From Parachlamydiaceae bacterium (GTDB lineage: Bacteria; Chlamydiota; Chlamydiia; Chlamydiales; Parachlamydiaceae), in the NCBI GenBank assembly GCA_013813265.1, contig JACCRY010000138.1, positions 1-42,680 on the forward strand: a stretch of DNA of 42,680 nt, in the 5' to 3' direction. The notes beneath the pieces are model-generated. The model worked only from the letters and a program-made list of their open reading frames with translations, was not told the origin of the DNA and searched no databases. A program made the translations under genes and the position numbers. Positions 1 through 8,300 of the stretch are shown piece after piece. Position 1 is the first letter of the stretch. Each line of letters begins with the position of its first letter.

Positions 1-195
1 TGCTGTTGCCGCATTCGCGGCTTCTCATTAAGGATATGATGATTAGCAAGATTCAAAAAAAAGATTGAGTTAATTGCATGATTCCGATGCCGAGCTGGTT
101 GAGCGCTAAGGATTTGAGAGCCTCATCAATGCAGGCCATTATTTGTACTTCAGCTAGCTGCCATATAATGACCTCTCTTTCAACAGCACGCCTTT

Positions 196-245
196 GCTGG
201 CGATATCGGATTTGAACCAAGGACCAGCGGGTTATAAGTCGGTTG
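196..245 (-). other. Possible 3'-half tRNA remnant
   Basis: On the minus strand there is a T-arm-like loop, TTCAAAT, flanked by partly pairing bases. It is preceded by CTTATAA, which resembles an anticodon loop, and followed by ATCGCCA, which resembles an acceptor 3' side. No 5' half is present: I see no D-arm and no matching acceptor strand. It could be a decayed tRNA or an attachment-site scar at the island edge. The 75-codon reading frame across it (53-280, minus) looks like the spurious peptide typical of tRNA DNA. Confidence 0.25.
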
Positions 246-280
246 AACATGCATAGCGTAAAAGAGAGGGGCATAGGCAC

Positions 281-640
281 AGTGAAATTAACGGATTATG
301 AAAACACCAATTGTGCTCATTTACGCCCTTTTATTGTAGTTTTTTTCCCCCAAGTGCGTAAAATTTGCGTAAATTCAACAGAAATGCTTGTTTAGGCTAG
401 CTACCTTGTTCATTGAAAAACGGAGAAGGCTTGTTGCTGTATACAGAAAACTCTTAAATGGCGTCCCCACCATCTCATTTTTGCTCAGGAATATGATTCC
501 TCAACAGCTTTCCATTTTTTCATAGCAAAAATCAATTTTAAAGCATATAAGACATTTAGAGACAGCCTCATGGAAGCTCTTTATGACGAAGGATTTTGGA
601 CACAAGTTTATTATATTCCTTTATACCAACACTCTTGCAT
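281..640. other. Non-coding or decayed stretch
   Basis: I see no open frame of convincing length, no RNA gene and no clear promoter. Short fragments around 540-640 look like decayed coding sequence, but I cannot assign a family. It leads directly into the ankyrin/NB-ARC remnant. Confidence 0.3.
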
Positions 641-644
641 GGTT

Positions 645-934
645 AAAATTTTGGGTGATATTTCTTAACGAGAGCTTGAAACGGGGTCCTTCACTGAAAA
701 AGAGGGTGCAAAGCCTTGGCTTTTGATCTTGGATAATGTCAAACGCGATGTTGTAGAAAAAATCTCTCTTCCTTAAAACGGTGGAGCTATTCTTGCTATT
801 TCTTCCGAACAAAAGAGCATTTGACCTAAAGATGAAGTGGTTTTTTGAAATGCCCTCTTTAATGGACGCCAAGAATGTTCAAAAGCAAACTTCGTTGCAT
901 CAGGCAGCTCAAAGCGGAAGAGAGAGAAATGTAT
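645..934 (+). pseudogene. Remnant of ankyrin/NB-ARC-like protein
   Basis: Translated with one +1 shift near 845, this stretch matches the middle of the 841-aa minus-strand ankyrin protein at 23.0-25.5 kb, roughly its residues 490-585. Visible matches are RELETGSF, KPWLLILDN (Walker B-like), NGGAILAISSE, PKDEVVF and LHQAAQSGR, the first ankyrin after the NB-ARC-like centre. In-frame TAA or TGA codons interrupt it near 666, 775, 829 and 847, so it is dead. It ends abruptly at about 934, where homology switches to the ubiquitin-like family. That marks a recombination or deletion junction between two unrelated genes. Confidence 0.75.
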
Positions 935-935
935 C

Positions 936-1277
936 GATAACTTAGGATTTAATAATTGCATTAATAGCATTAAGGGCCTTCAACTCCAGCCGGAAAAAAA
1001 GAAAGTTAAGCAAAACGACCTCATTGCAGAAAAGGATCAGATCACCCTATTTGCACAAGAAGATGAATTAGCAAATTGGCCTAGTACACTGTAAGGTAAA
1101 TCCGTCCTCATCAAACTCCGCGAAAGCCCCCGTGGTTGAAGTCTTAAAAGTGACCCAACATGTACATATGGAACCACTTTTAAGCCTTCAATCCCGGGTG
1201 CTTTGGCGAAGTTTGATGGGTACGGATTTACATTACAGTGTACTAGTCTTACAATTACAACAAAACCAAGACAATAA
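936..1277 (+). pseudogene. C-terminal remnant of a ubiquitin-like/Cys-rich gene, split by a MITE
   Basis: From 936 the frame reads DNLGFNNCINSIKG and then KKKVKQNDLIAEKDQ, closely matching the C-terminus of the intact neighbour at 1291-2016. The frame meets a stop at 1092-1094 inside a palindromic insertion. If 1084-1245 is removed, the reading continues as NWPSLTITTKPRQ and stops at 1275-1277, aligning with HWATLTITTKSRKT of the neighbour. So this was the 3' end of a tandem duplicate of the ubiquitin-like gene. Its 5' part was lost through fusion to the ankyrin remnant, and its tail was interrupted by the element. The original stop lies 13 bases before the intact copy's ATG. Confidence 0.8.
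1084..1243. mobile_element. 160-bp palindromic MITE with TA target duplication
   Basis: The two halves are near-perfect inverted copies of each other. The ends are GTACACTGTAAGGTAAATCC on the left and the complement of GTACACTGTAATGTAAATCC on the right. The centre, around 1156-1170, is a short unpaired CATGTACATATGG-like stretch. TA dinucleotides flank the element at 1082-1083 and 1244-1245. Excising the element plus one TA restores the reading frame of the host gene, which fixes the boundaries. TA duplication, terminal inverted repeats and absence of coding capacity fit a non-autonomous element mobilised by an IS630/Tc1-mariner-type transposase. No such transposase is in the window. Confidence 0.85.
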
Positions 1278-1290
1278 CAGGAGAAAAATT

Positions 1291-2016
1291 ATGGAAGTTA
1301 ACAGAACCTCATCAGAATCAGTTCCCTATGACGCTCGCACTGCGCCTGAGGTGGAAATCTCCATCGAACTGCTTAGCCATCCCCTCACACTTAAAGTGAA
1401 TCTAAAAAATACTATCGAAGAGCTTAAAGAAAAAATGCGCGCTGAGATGAAGGCTTCAGAAGATGAAAAGATCTCTCTTCTTTATGAGGGGCAAACAATG
1501 GAGGACGATCGAACCTTAGCAAGCTATAAGATCACAAAGGATTCAGTCATTTATCAGGCCTCAAACACAAAAAGAGTAATCACTAATAAATCCTTAGGTT
1601 TTGGCATTGAATTTAATGCCCTGACTGATACTAAAAAATTAGAAATAATTAAAGTAGGGCCCAAGTATTGGACCGTGGCTGCCGGATTAAATTTTCGGGG
1701 CACTTGTAGTACACAAGGGTGTGATGCATTTAATAACGTGATATGGATTCAGAAGGGAATGGGCACTTTTAACGTTTGTGAAGAAGTTTACATGGTTGTT
1801 TGCCCCATCTGCAAAAAAACAGCGGATAAAGTGGATAATCTAGGATTTTTTAACTGCATATATAGCATCACGGGATTCCAAGTCAAGCCGGATAAAAAGA
1901 AAGTGGAGAAAAACGACCTTGTTGCTGAAGATAAAGATTTTACCACATTTGAACAAACAGGGATACTCCACCATTGGGCCACTTTAACAATTACAACAAA
2001 ATCTAGAAAAACATAA
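1291..2016 (+). CDS. Ubiquitin-like domain protein with C-terminal Cys-rich domain
   Basis: 241 aa from the ATG at 1291, chosen because AGGAG lies 7 bases upstream. The open frame extends back to a GTG at 1132, but that part is MITE sequence. Residues about 21-92 show a ubiquitin-like fold pattern (HPLTLKVNLKNTIEELKEKM, then LLYEGQTMEDDRTLASY). No C-terminal di-glycine follows, so this is an internal domain rather than a conjugatable modifier. Residues about 123-196 carry C139, C144, C163, a CPIC pair (171/174) and C189. This Cys-rich layout resembles domains found beside ubiquitin folds in protist and rotifer proteins, from memory of the family. It is probably acquired from a eukaryote and might bind zinc. 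The stop lies 52 bases before the first NACHT gene, so the two may be co-transcribed. I infer a host-directed role; it has not been demonstrated. Confidence 0.75.
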   Translation: MEVNRTSSESVPYDARTAPEVEISIELLSHPLTLKVNLKNTIEELKEKMRAEMKASEDEKISLLYEGQTMEDDRTLASYKITKDSVIYQASNTKRVITNKSLGFGIEFNALTDTKKLEIIKVGPKYWTVAAGLNFRGTCSTQGCDAFNNVIWIQKGMGTFNVCEEVYMVVCPICKKTADKVDNLGFFNCIYSITGFQVKPDKKKVEKNDLVAEDKDFTTFEQTGILHHWATLTITTKSRKT

Positions 2017-2068
2017 GAATTTGTTTTTGGAAACGGCATGTACTTTACAACAACTTAGAGGCGCTCGA

Positions 2069-4006
2069 ATGATTCCAAGAGAAATTTATACCAATTATGA
2101 TTCTAGATATAACCTGAATCAACTCAACGAGTTGAACCTATCCCGCGATTTTATTGAAACGATCCAACACCAAGCCCAGAGTGTGGCTTGCTTGATCGAT
2201 GCGCGTTTTTTACGGAGACGAGAAGGGGGATGGCAATTCTACGATAACGTTCCGACTCTTGCCCAGCAACAAGAACAATTGTTTGGAGAACAATTCGGAG
2301 AAAACGAAGCTTTTCAGAATGAGTTCACTCCCGCCTTTGGAACAGCTTTTCTTGTAACTAATCAACTTGCGCTAACAGCCGCCTGTTGCGTTTGTCATCA
2401 AAATTCAAATGAAATCTATATTAGAATACTCGAATCAACACGACTTGTTTTTGGTTTCCATGATGTTAGAGAGGACATATCCGATTATTTTTTTAGCGAT
2501 GAGCAAGTCCGCAGAGTCACAGTTGTCGCATTTCAACGCTTCCGAGCTCCGGGAAGAAACACGGCCTATTCAGAATGGACCGACTGGGCACTCCTTAAGC
2601 TTGACAGAGAAGTCTTTTGTAATCCCCTTTCTATGAACTTGAGGGGAAAAGTCTCTAATAGGATCGAGCTATATATGCTGGGACACCCAAATGGTTTGCC
2701 ACTTAAGTTCACCCACAATGGCGAAGTAAGAGGAAATACAGAAGCCAATTTTTTTGAATGTAATTTGAACACTTTTGCAGGGAATGGGGGTTCTCCCGTA
2801 TTTAACGTATTCACAAAACAAGTCGAAGGAATCCTAATCGAGGGAAATAGGGACTACGAAGTGGTCTCAAATTACAGAGGAACAGATCAAATAAGAATTC
2901 AAGTTGTTCATATTACGAATTTGATGGTTAATCAAAATCCAATCGGTCGTAGACTCGAAAACTGTCAAAGAACCCATGTACTCCGCCATCTTGTCGATAG
3001 GGATTTATTAGATCTAAGAAACCTTGAACCGGTGCAAAACGCCTCAACCCTTCTCGTGAACTCATTAAAAGAGTGCTACCAAAGCCGAAATACAATACCA
3101 CGCCTTCTGCATAGCGCCCTCCCGATCAAAGAAATCTATACAGAACTTGTCCTCCTTAATAAAAACAAGGAAGATAAAGAAAAAGATGAACCAATTGAAC
3201 TCCACTCTATCTTTGAAAATATAGAAGGTAAATCTCCAAAGCGGCTCCTCATTCTGGGTAGAGCTGGCACCGGCAAAAGCACTCTTTGCCACCACATCGC
3301 ACACCAATGGGCCGAAGGAAAGCTTTGGAACGAAAAGTTTGATGCCTTATTTTGGATCCCTCTTCGAAAGCTTCAAAATATCCACTCTGCCGAAACAGTT
3401 TCTTCTTTTATTTTTCGCACCTGCTGCCAAGAAAAAGATCAAAGGCTTTACGTCAAAGATATTGCAGACTATGTCAGGCAAAATGCAGAGCGCACTCTAT
3501 TTGTCTTGGATGGCTTAGACGAAGTGTCAATTGAGGACAATTGCCTTCAAAAAAAGATTGTCGACGAGCTTCTAAAGTTTCCCTATTGGATTACTACATC
3601 ACGGCCCCATGCCGCCTGGTCGATTCAAGCAGATAGCACAATCGAAAACGCGGGCTTTGCTTCAAAAACCATCGACCACTATATTCAAAAGTCATTTCCA
3701 ATAAATGCACATCCCCTCATTCAAAAGATCCGTCAAAACCCGATCATTTTTGACCTCTGCCACATCCCTATCCATCTTGAACTTGTGTGTTCCATTTTAA
3801 AAAAATCCAAGGAAGATATTTCATTTATTCGTTCGATGACGGGTCTTTATGAGGAGCTCACCCTGATCCTCCAAAAGCGGTTTCTAGAAAAAATAGGACG
3901 GCCAGAGGTATGGGAATACACGCAAGGAGATTTAAAGCATGATTCTCAAGTCAATCAAATGTTCAATCTTTTAGAATCGATAGCATGGACACCGCAGGTC
4001 TTTTAA
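2069..4006 (+). CDS. Copy A, N-terminal part: inactive trypsin-like domain plus NACHT (truncated)
   Basis: Start at ATG 2069 (MIPREIY), preceded by AGAGG and aligned with the N-termini of copies B and D. An upstream TTG at 2021 keeps the frame open but has no ribosome site. Residues about 88-250 align with the protease of the paralogues, but the active site is lost. The histidine of TAAHC is Cys106 (TAACC) and the serine of GNSGSP is Gly240 (GNGGSP); Asp172 remains. The P-loop GRAGTGKST and the Walker B LFVLDGLDE are intact. The conserved linker EEHRINSWED found before the P-loop in the other copies is absent. The frame ends at SIAWTPQVF because a deletion of roughly 120 codons removed the segment containing FLHLTFQEFFAARYL and shifted the frame. 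It is probably a decaying or regulatory relic. Confidence 0.8.
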   Translation: MIPREIYTNYDSRYNLNQLNELNLSRDFIETIQHQAQSVACLIDARFLRRREGGWQFYDNVPTLAQQQEQLFGEQFGENEAFQNEFTPAFGTAFLVTNQLALTAACCVCHQNSNEIYIRILESTRLVFGFHDVREDISDYFFSDEQVRRVTVVAFQRFRAPGRNTAYSEWTDWALLKLDREVFCNPLSMNLRGKVSNRIELYMLGHPNGLPLKFTHNGEVRGNTEANFFECNLNTFAGNGGSPVFNVFTKQVEGILIEGNRDYEVVSNYRGTDQIRIQVVHITNLMVNQNPIGRRLENCQRTHVLRHLVDRDLLDLRNLEPVQNASTLLVNSLKECYQSRNTIPRLLHSALPIKEIYTELVLLNKNKEDKEKDEPIELHSIFENIEGKSPKRLLILGRAGTGKSTLCHHIAHQWAEGKLWNEKFDALFWIPLRKLQNIHSAETVSSFIFRTCCQEKDQRLYVKDIADYVRQNAERTLFVLDGLDEVSIEDNCLQKKIVDELLKFPYWITTSRPHAAWSIQADSTIENAGFASKTIDHYIQKSFPINAHPLIQKIRQNPIIFDLCHIPIHLELVCSILKKSKEDISFIRSMTGLYEELTLILQKRFLEKIGRPEVWEYTQGDLKHDSQVNQMFNLLESIAWTPQVF

Positions 4007-5205
4007 GAAATAAATGGGGTGACTCCCAGGGTCTTAATGCTTTTTTTGAAATGCTGGACACCCCTAAAGATAATGTGGGCTTCTATTCTGCTCTTCTTAA
4101 AGTGCGCTGCCTAGAAGAATGCGGCTGGCCAAATCAACTGAAAAAATTCAAGCTCTATGAACAAGAGATCCAGTTTTGGTGTGAAAAGTTTGCGTTAGAA
4201 CCCCAACCTCATTCTATGATAAAACATCTTATCGAAACATTTGAAATTAGCCCTCAAGGTGCCAAGTATTTGTTAATCCCTCGATTAGTAACTTACCTAT
4301 CAAGTGAAAATAGAGAGATCAGGAGAGCAGCAGTAAAGGCATTGGGCAGGATAGGTCATGCTGATCCGCAATCTATTATCCCTCTTCTGCTTGAGTCGCT
4401 CAAAGATGAACATTATGTTGTCAGAATAGCTGCAAAAAAAGCTCTTGATAATTTAGGCGAGGCCAATCCGCAAGCTATTCCTCCATCCCTGAATGATGTT
4501 CTCAAAAAGGAAAAGGATAAGGGCAAAAAGGCTATATCAAAAATCCTTGGTCAAGTAGGCCAAATCGATCCGCAAACAGTCATTCCATCCCTTATCGACG
4601 CTCTACAAGATAAATCCTCGTGGCTTAGAAGAGCTGCAACAGAAGCTCTTGGTCAAGTAGGCCAAATCGATCCGCAAGCTGTTATTCCATCACTCATCCA
4701 GGCTCTCAAAGATAAAGATCATGATGTTAGACAATCTGCAGCAAAAGCCCTAGGTAAAGTAGGTAAAACCAATCCGCAAGCAGTCATTCCATCTCTCATC
4801 CAAACTCTCAAAGATGAAGAGTACGGGGCTGAAAGTGCTGCAGCAAAGGCATTACAAAAATATGATATTTCATCTTATTTGAAATCCTGTCCTTACATAT
4901 TAGATATTAAATACCACCATGGATTTCTAATCTCCACCCCCTTAACCTCTCTTATCACCTGCTATCAAAAAGATCGATCCCTATACTCCAAAGCAATTGC
5001 AATCAAATGCATCGAAGAAAATCTACCTATTTTTCAACAAGAATATACTCTTTGTTTTTATGAACAAGGTAAACTCTATACAGTCAATTTCCTTAAACTT
5101 AATGAAGTCCTGGTCGATATCGAAGAACAAGTTCGACAATTTCCCAATCCAAAAATAGTTTGGAAAGATGAAGTAGGAGAAACGAAATCCTGCTCCATTC
5201 AATAA
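3985..5205 (+). CDS. Copy A, C-terminal part: HEAT repeats with CaaX end (split gene)
   Basis: This frame overlaps the end of the N-terminal part and begins, after a deletion scar, at AGLLRN, which in intact paralogues follows the winged-helix region. It carries about five to six HEAT repeats of the family consensus (DPQxVIPSLIxALKDxxxxVR), far fewer than the 18 or so in copy B. The conserved C-terminal block (STPLTSLITCYQ, KCIEENLP, LCFYEQGKL) follows, and the protein ends in CSIQ. The ATG at 3985 has no clear ribosome site and lies inside sequence that encoded SIAWT, so independent translation is doubtful. Together with 2069-4006 it is best read as one disrupted gene. Its stop is 15 bases before the GTG of copy B. 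Confidence 0.7.
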   Translation: MDTAGLLRNKWGDSQGLNAFFEMLDTPKDNVGFYSALLKVRCLEECGWPNQLKKFKLYEQEIQFWCEKFALEPQPHSMIKHLIETFEISPQGAKYLLIPRLVTYLSSENREIRRAAVKALGRIGHADPQSIIPLLLESLKDEHYVVRIAAKKALDNLGEANPQAIPPSLNDVLKKEKDKGKKAISKILGQVGQIDPQTVIPSLIDALQDKSSWLRRAATEALGQVGQIDPQAVIPSLIQALKDKDHDVRQSAAKALGKVGKTNPQAVIPSLIQTLKDEEYGAESAAAKALQKYDISSYLKSCPYILDIKYHHGFLISTPLTSLITCYQKDRSLYSKAIAIKCIEENLPIFQQEYTLCFYEQGKLYTVNFLKLNEVLVDIEEQVRQFPNPKIVWKDEVGETKSCSIQ

Positions 5206-5352
5206 CCAGAAGGCATTTAAGTGATCTCAAAAGGACTTTATAATAATTGTGAAAATAGATACGACTTCCATCGACTCCATGACTTGAACCTCCCTCCCGA
5301 TTTTATTGAACTTCTCAAGGATCAAGCCCAAAAGATTGCTTGCATCGTCCAT
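5191..5352 (+). repeat. 162-bp direct repeat, left copy
   Basis: This spans the last codons of copy A (CSIQ stop), the 15-base spacer and the first 44 codons of copy B. It is nearly identical to 9940-10101, with only a handful of mismatches by eye. Such repeats at gene junctions are the expected product and substrate of unequal crossing-over in a tandem array. Confidence 0.9.
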
Positions 5353-8300
5353 CAAAGCTATTTAACAAAAAAAGAGGGGGGATGGGGATTTACAGATAAT
5401 GTCCCCACTTTAGCAAAGCAGCAAGAAATGATGTTAAACGCTCCATTTGGGGAAGATGAAGCTTTCCAGGACCAATTTACCCCCGGCTTTGGAACCGCTT
5501 TTCTTGTGACCAAACAACTTGCCTTAACTGCTGCCCATTGCATTTGTGATGAAGGGTCGAGCGAACTCAATATGAAGCTTGTGGAAGCCACAAAACTTGT
5601 GTTTGGCTTCCATGATGTGAAAAAGAACCAATCCGATTATTTTTTCACCGAAGAGCAAGTCCGCACAGTCACTGTTGTCGCTTATCAGCACTTCCGAGCC
5701 TCTGGGAGAAACACCGCCTATTCAGAGTGGACCGACTGGGCCCTTCTTAAGCTTGATAGAGAAGTCGCTTATGACCCCTTGCCCCTAAATCTCAATAAAG
5801 TTGTCGATAAAATCGAGCTTTATATGCTGGGGCATCCCAATGGGCTGTCTCTTAAATTCACCTATAATGGACAGCTTGAAGGGAATACAGAAAGCGACTT
5901 CTTTGAATGCAAATTAGATGCCTTTAGGGGTAATTCAGGATCGCCCGTATTTAATAGGACAACAAGCCAAATCGAGGGAATCCTCATCGAGGGAACAGAC
6001 GATTATGAAGTGGTCCCCAATTACCGAGGAACAGGTCAAACAAGAATTCAAACCTCTTGCATCTCAGAATCAAAGATCGTTTCGAATCAAATTGGCAAAA
6101 GAATGGAAAACTGCCAAAGACTGGATGTCCTTCGCCACCTCGTTGATAAGGACCTTTTAGATCTAGAAAATCTTCAACCGGTGCAAAACGCCTCAAGCCT
6201 TCTCGTGAACTCATTAAAAGAGTGCTATAAAAGTCGAAGTGCAATCCCCCGTCTTCTAGATAAACCTATGCCCATTGATACTATTTATACAGAACTTGTT
6301 CTCCTTTGTAACAACAAAAAATCTGATAAGGTTGATAAGGAAAAGGAGAATAAATCCTTTGAGGAGCATCGAATCAATAGCTGGGAAGATATCCATGCTA
6401 CAAAAGAACCGATCAAGCTGGATGCTCTTTTTGAAAATAGAGAAGGCAAGCCCCCAAAAAAGCTTCTGATTTTAGGGCGGGCCGGTATTGGAAAAAGCAC
6501 CCTATGCCAGTACATTGCAAATCAATGGGCCGAAGGAAAGCTGTGGAAGGGAAAATTCGATGCTCTTTTTTGGGTCCCTTTGCGTAAACTGCAAAACGTT
6601 CATTCTGCTGAGACAGCAGCTTCCATCCTTTTTCGCCTTTGCTGCCAAGAAAATAAGCTGTTTACAAGAGATGTGAGCGATTATCTTAAACAAAATCCCG
6701 ACCGGGTTTTACTTGTTTTGGACGGTTTGGATGAGATAACTCTTGCAGAAGATAGCAGGCAGAAAAAGATTTTAGATGAACTTTTAAAATTCCCTCACTG
6801 GATTCTCACATCTCGACCTCATGCAGCCGGTTTTGTCAAAGCAGATGATACGATTGAAAATGTGGGTTATGCTTCTAAAACCATCGATCTATATATCCAA
6901 AAGTCATTTCAAGAAAATCCACAAGCTGCCATTCAAAAAATCCATCAAAATCCCATCTTTTTTGGCCTTTGCCACATTCCGATCAATCTTGAGTTGATCT
7001 GCGCTATTTTAAAAAAAACTAAAGGTGACGTCTCTTCTATCAATTCCATGACAAGTCTTTATGAAAAGATGATGTTAACCCTTCAGAGGCGCTTTCTAGA
7101 AAAGATAGGAAAGCCTGAGGCTTGGAATTGGACACCTACAGAAATAGCTCAGGAAGTGGATCCCATTTTTAAGATATTGGAAAAGATAGCTTGGACTGCC
7201 ATGAAGAATGGGGCGCTTATGTTTTCATTGGAAGACAACTTGCATCATCTCTGCACAAGCGGATTCCTTCAATCCACACAAGATAGTGAAGACGTTCTTG
7301 TAAATGAATATTCTTTTCTTCATTTGACATTTCAGGAATTTTTCGCAGCTCGTTATCTTGCCGGTCTTTTACGTGTTAGTCCAAAAGAAGCCTCAAAATG
7401 GATGCAGGAAGTTAAATTTAATCCTCGCTATAAAGTTGTCATGTGGTTTACCTCCGGCCTCTTAAGAAATGAGGGAGGTGATTATCATGATCTTAACGCT
7501 TTTTTTGACATGCTAGACACACCTAAAGATTTGGTAGGTTTGTATGGGGCTCTTTTAAAGGTGCGGTGTTTAGAAGAGTGTGGTTGGCAAAAAGGGCTGC
7601 AGGAAAAAATAAAGGCTTGTAAGGATGAAAATATAGTATGGATTTGGAGAGAAGATCTGAAGAAGTGGGATCACAGTCCTATAAAGAAGCGTTTGCTCGA
7701 AACGTTTGAAATTAGCCTTCAAAGCGCCAAGTTATTGTTAATTCCAAAGCTCATTTCTTCCTTATCAAATGCAAGTCAAGATGAAAGAGAATTTATAGTT
7801 CGTATTCTTGGACAAGTAGGGCAGGCTGATGCTCAAACTGTTATTCCTGTTTTGCTTCAAGTTCACAAAAATACTTATCGTGGAATTAACCATGAATTAA
7901 CTTCTCTTGAGAAAGTAGCGACCCACTCTGATCCTCAAGTGGTTATACCCGTACTGCTTCAAGCTTTAAAAGATGAAAGCGAATGTGTTAGAAGTGCTGT
8001 AATCTTGTACGCTCTTGGCAAGGTAGGAAAAGCTAATCCTCAAATGGTTATCCCTGTCCTACTTCCAGCTCTAAATGACAAAAGTGAGAGTGTCAGAAGA
8101 AAAGCAGTCCATGCTCTTGGAAAAATAGGTCGTGGTGACCCTAGAGTCATTCCTGTATTGATTTCAATTCTCGAAGATCTCAAAGATATTGAGGTTAGAA
8201 ATGCCGCAGTCGATGCCCTTAGTCAACTCGGCCAAGCTAACCCACAAATTGTAATCACTGAACTGCTCAAAACTCTCAAAAATGATAACTTTAAAGTCAG

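Noticed and set aside
53-280. 75-codon minus-strand frame as a gene
   Set aside because: It has the look of a peptide read from tRNA-like DNA, with no ribosome site and no family resemblance.
1132-1290. N-terminal extension of the ubiquitin-like gene from GTG 1132
   Set aside because: This part lies in the palindromic MITE and the tail of the upstream remnant; the ATG at 1291 has a proper ribosome site.
3985-4006. Programmed frameshift joining the halves of copy A
   Set aside because: Comparison with copies B and D shows about 120 codons are missing at the junction, so it is a deletion, not recoding.
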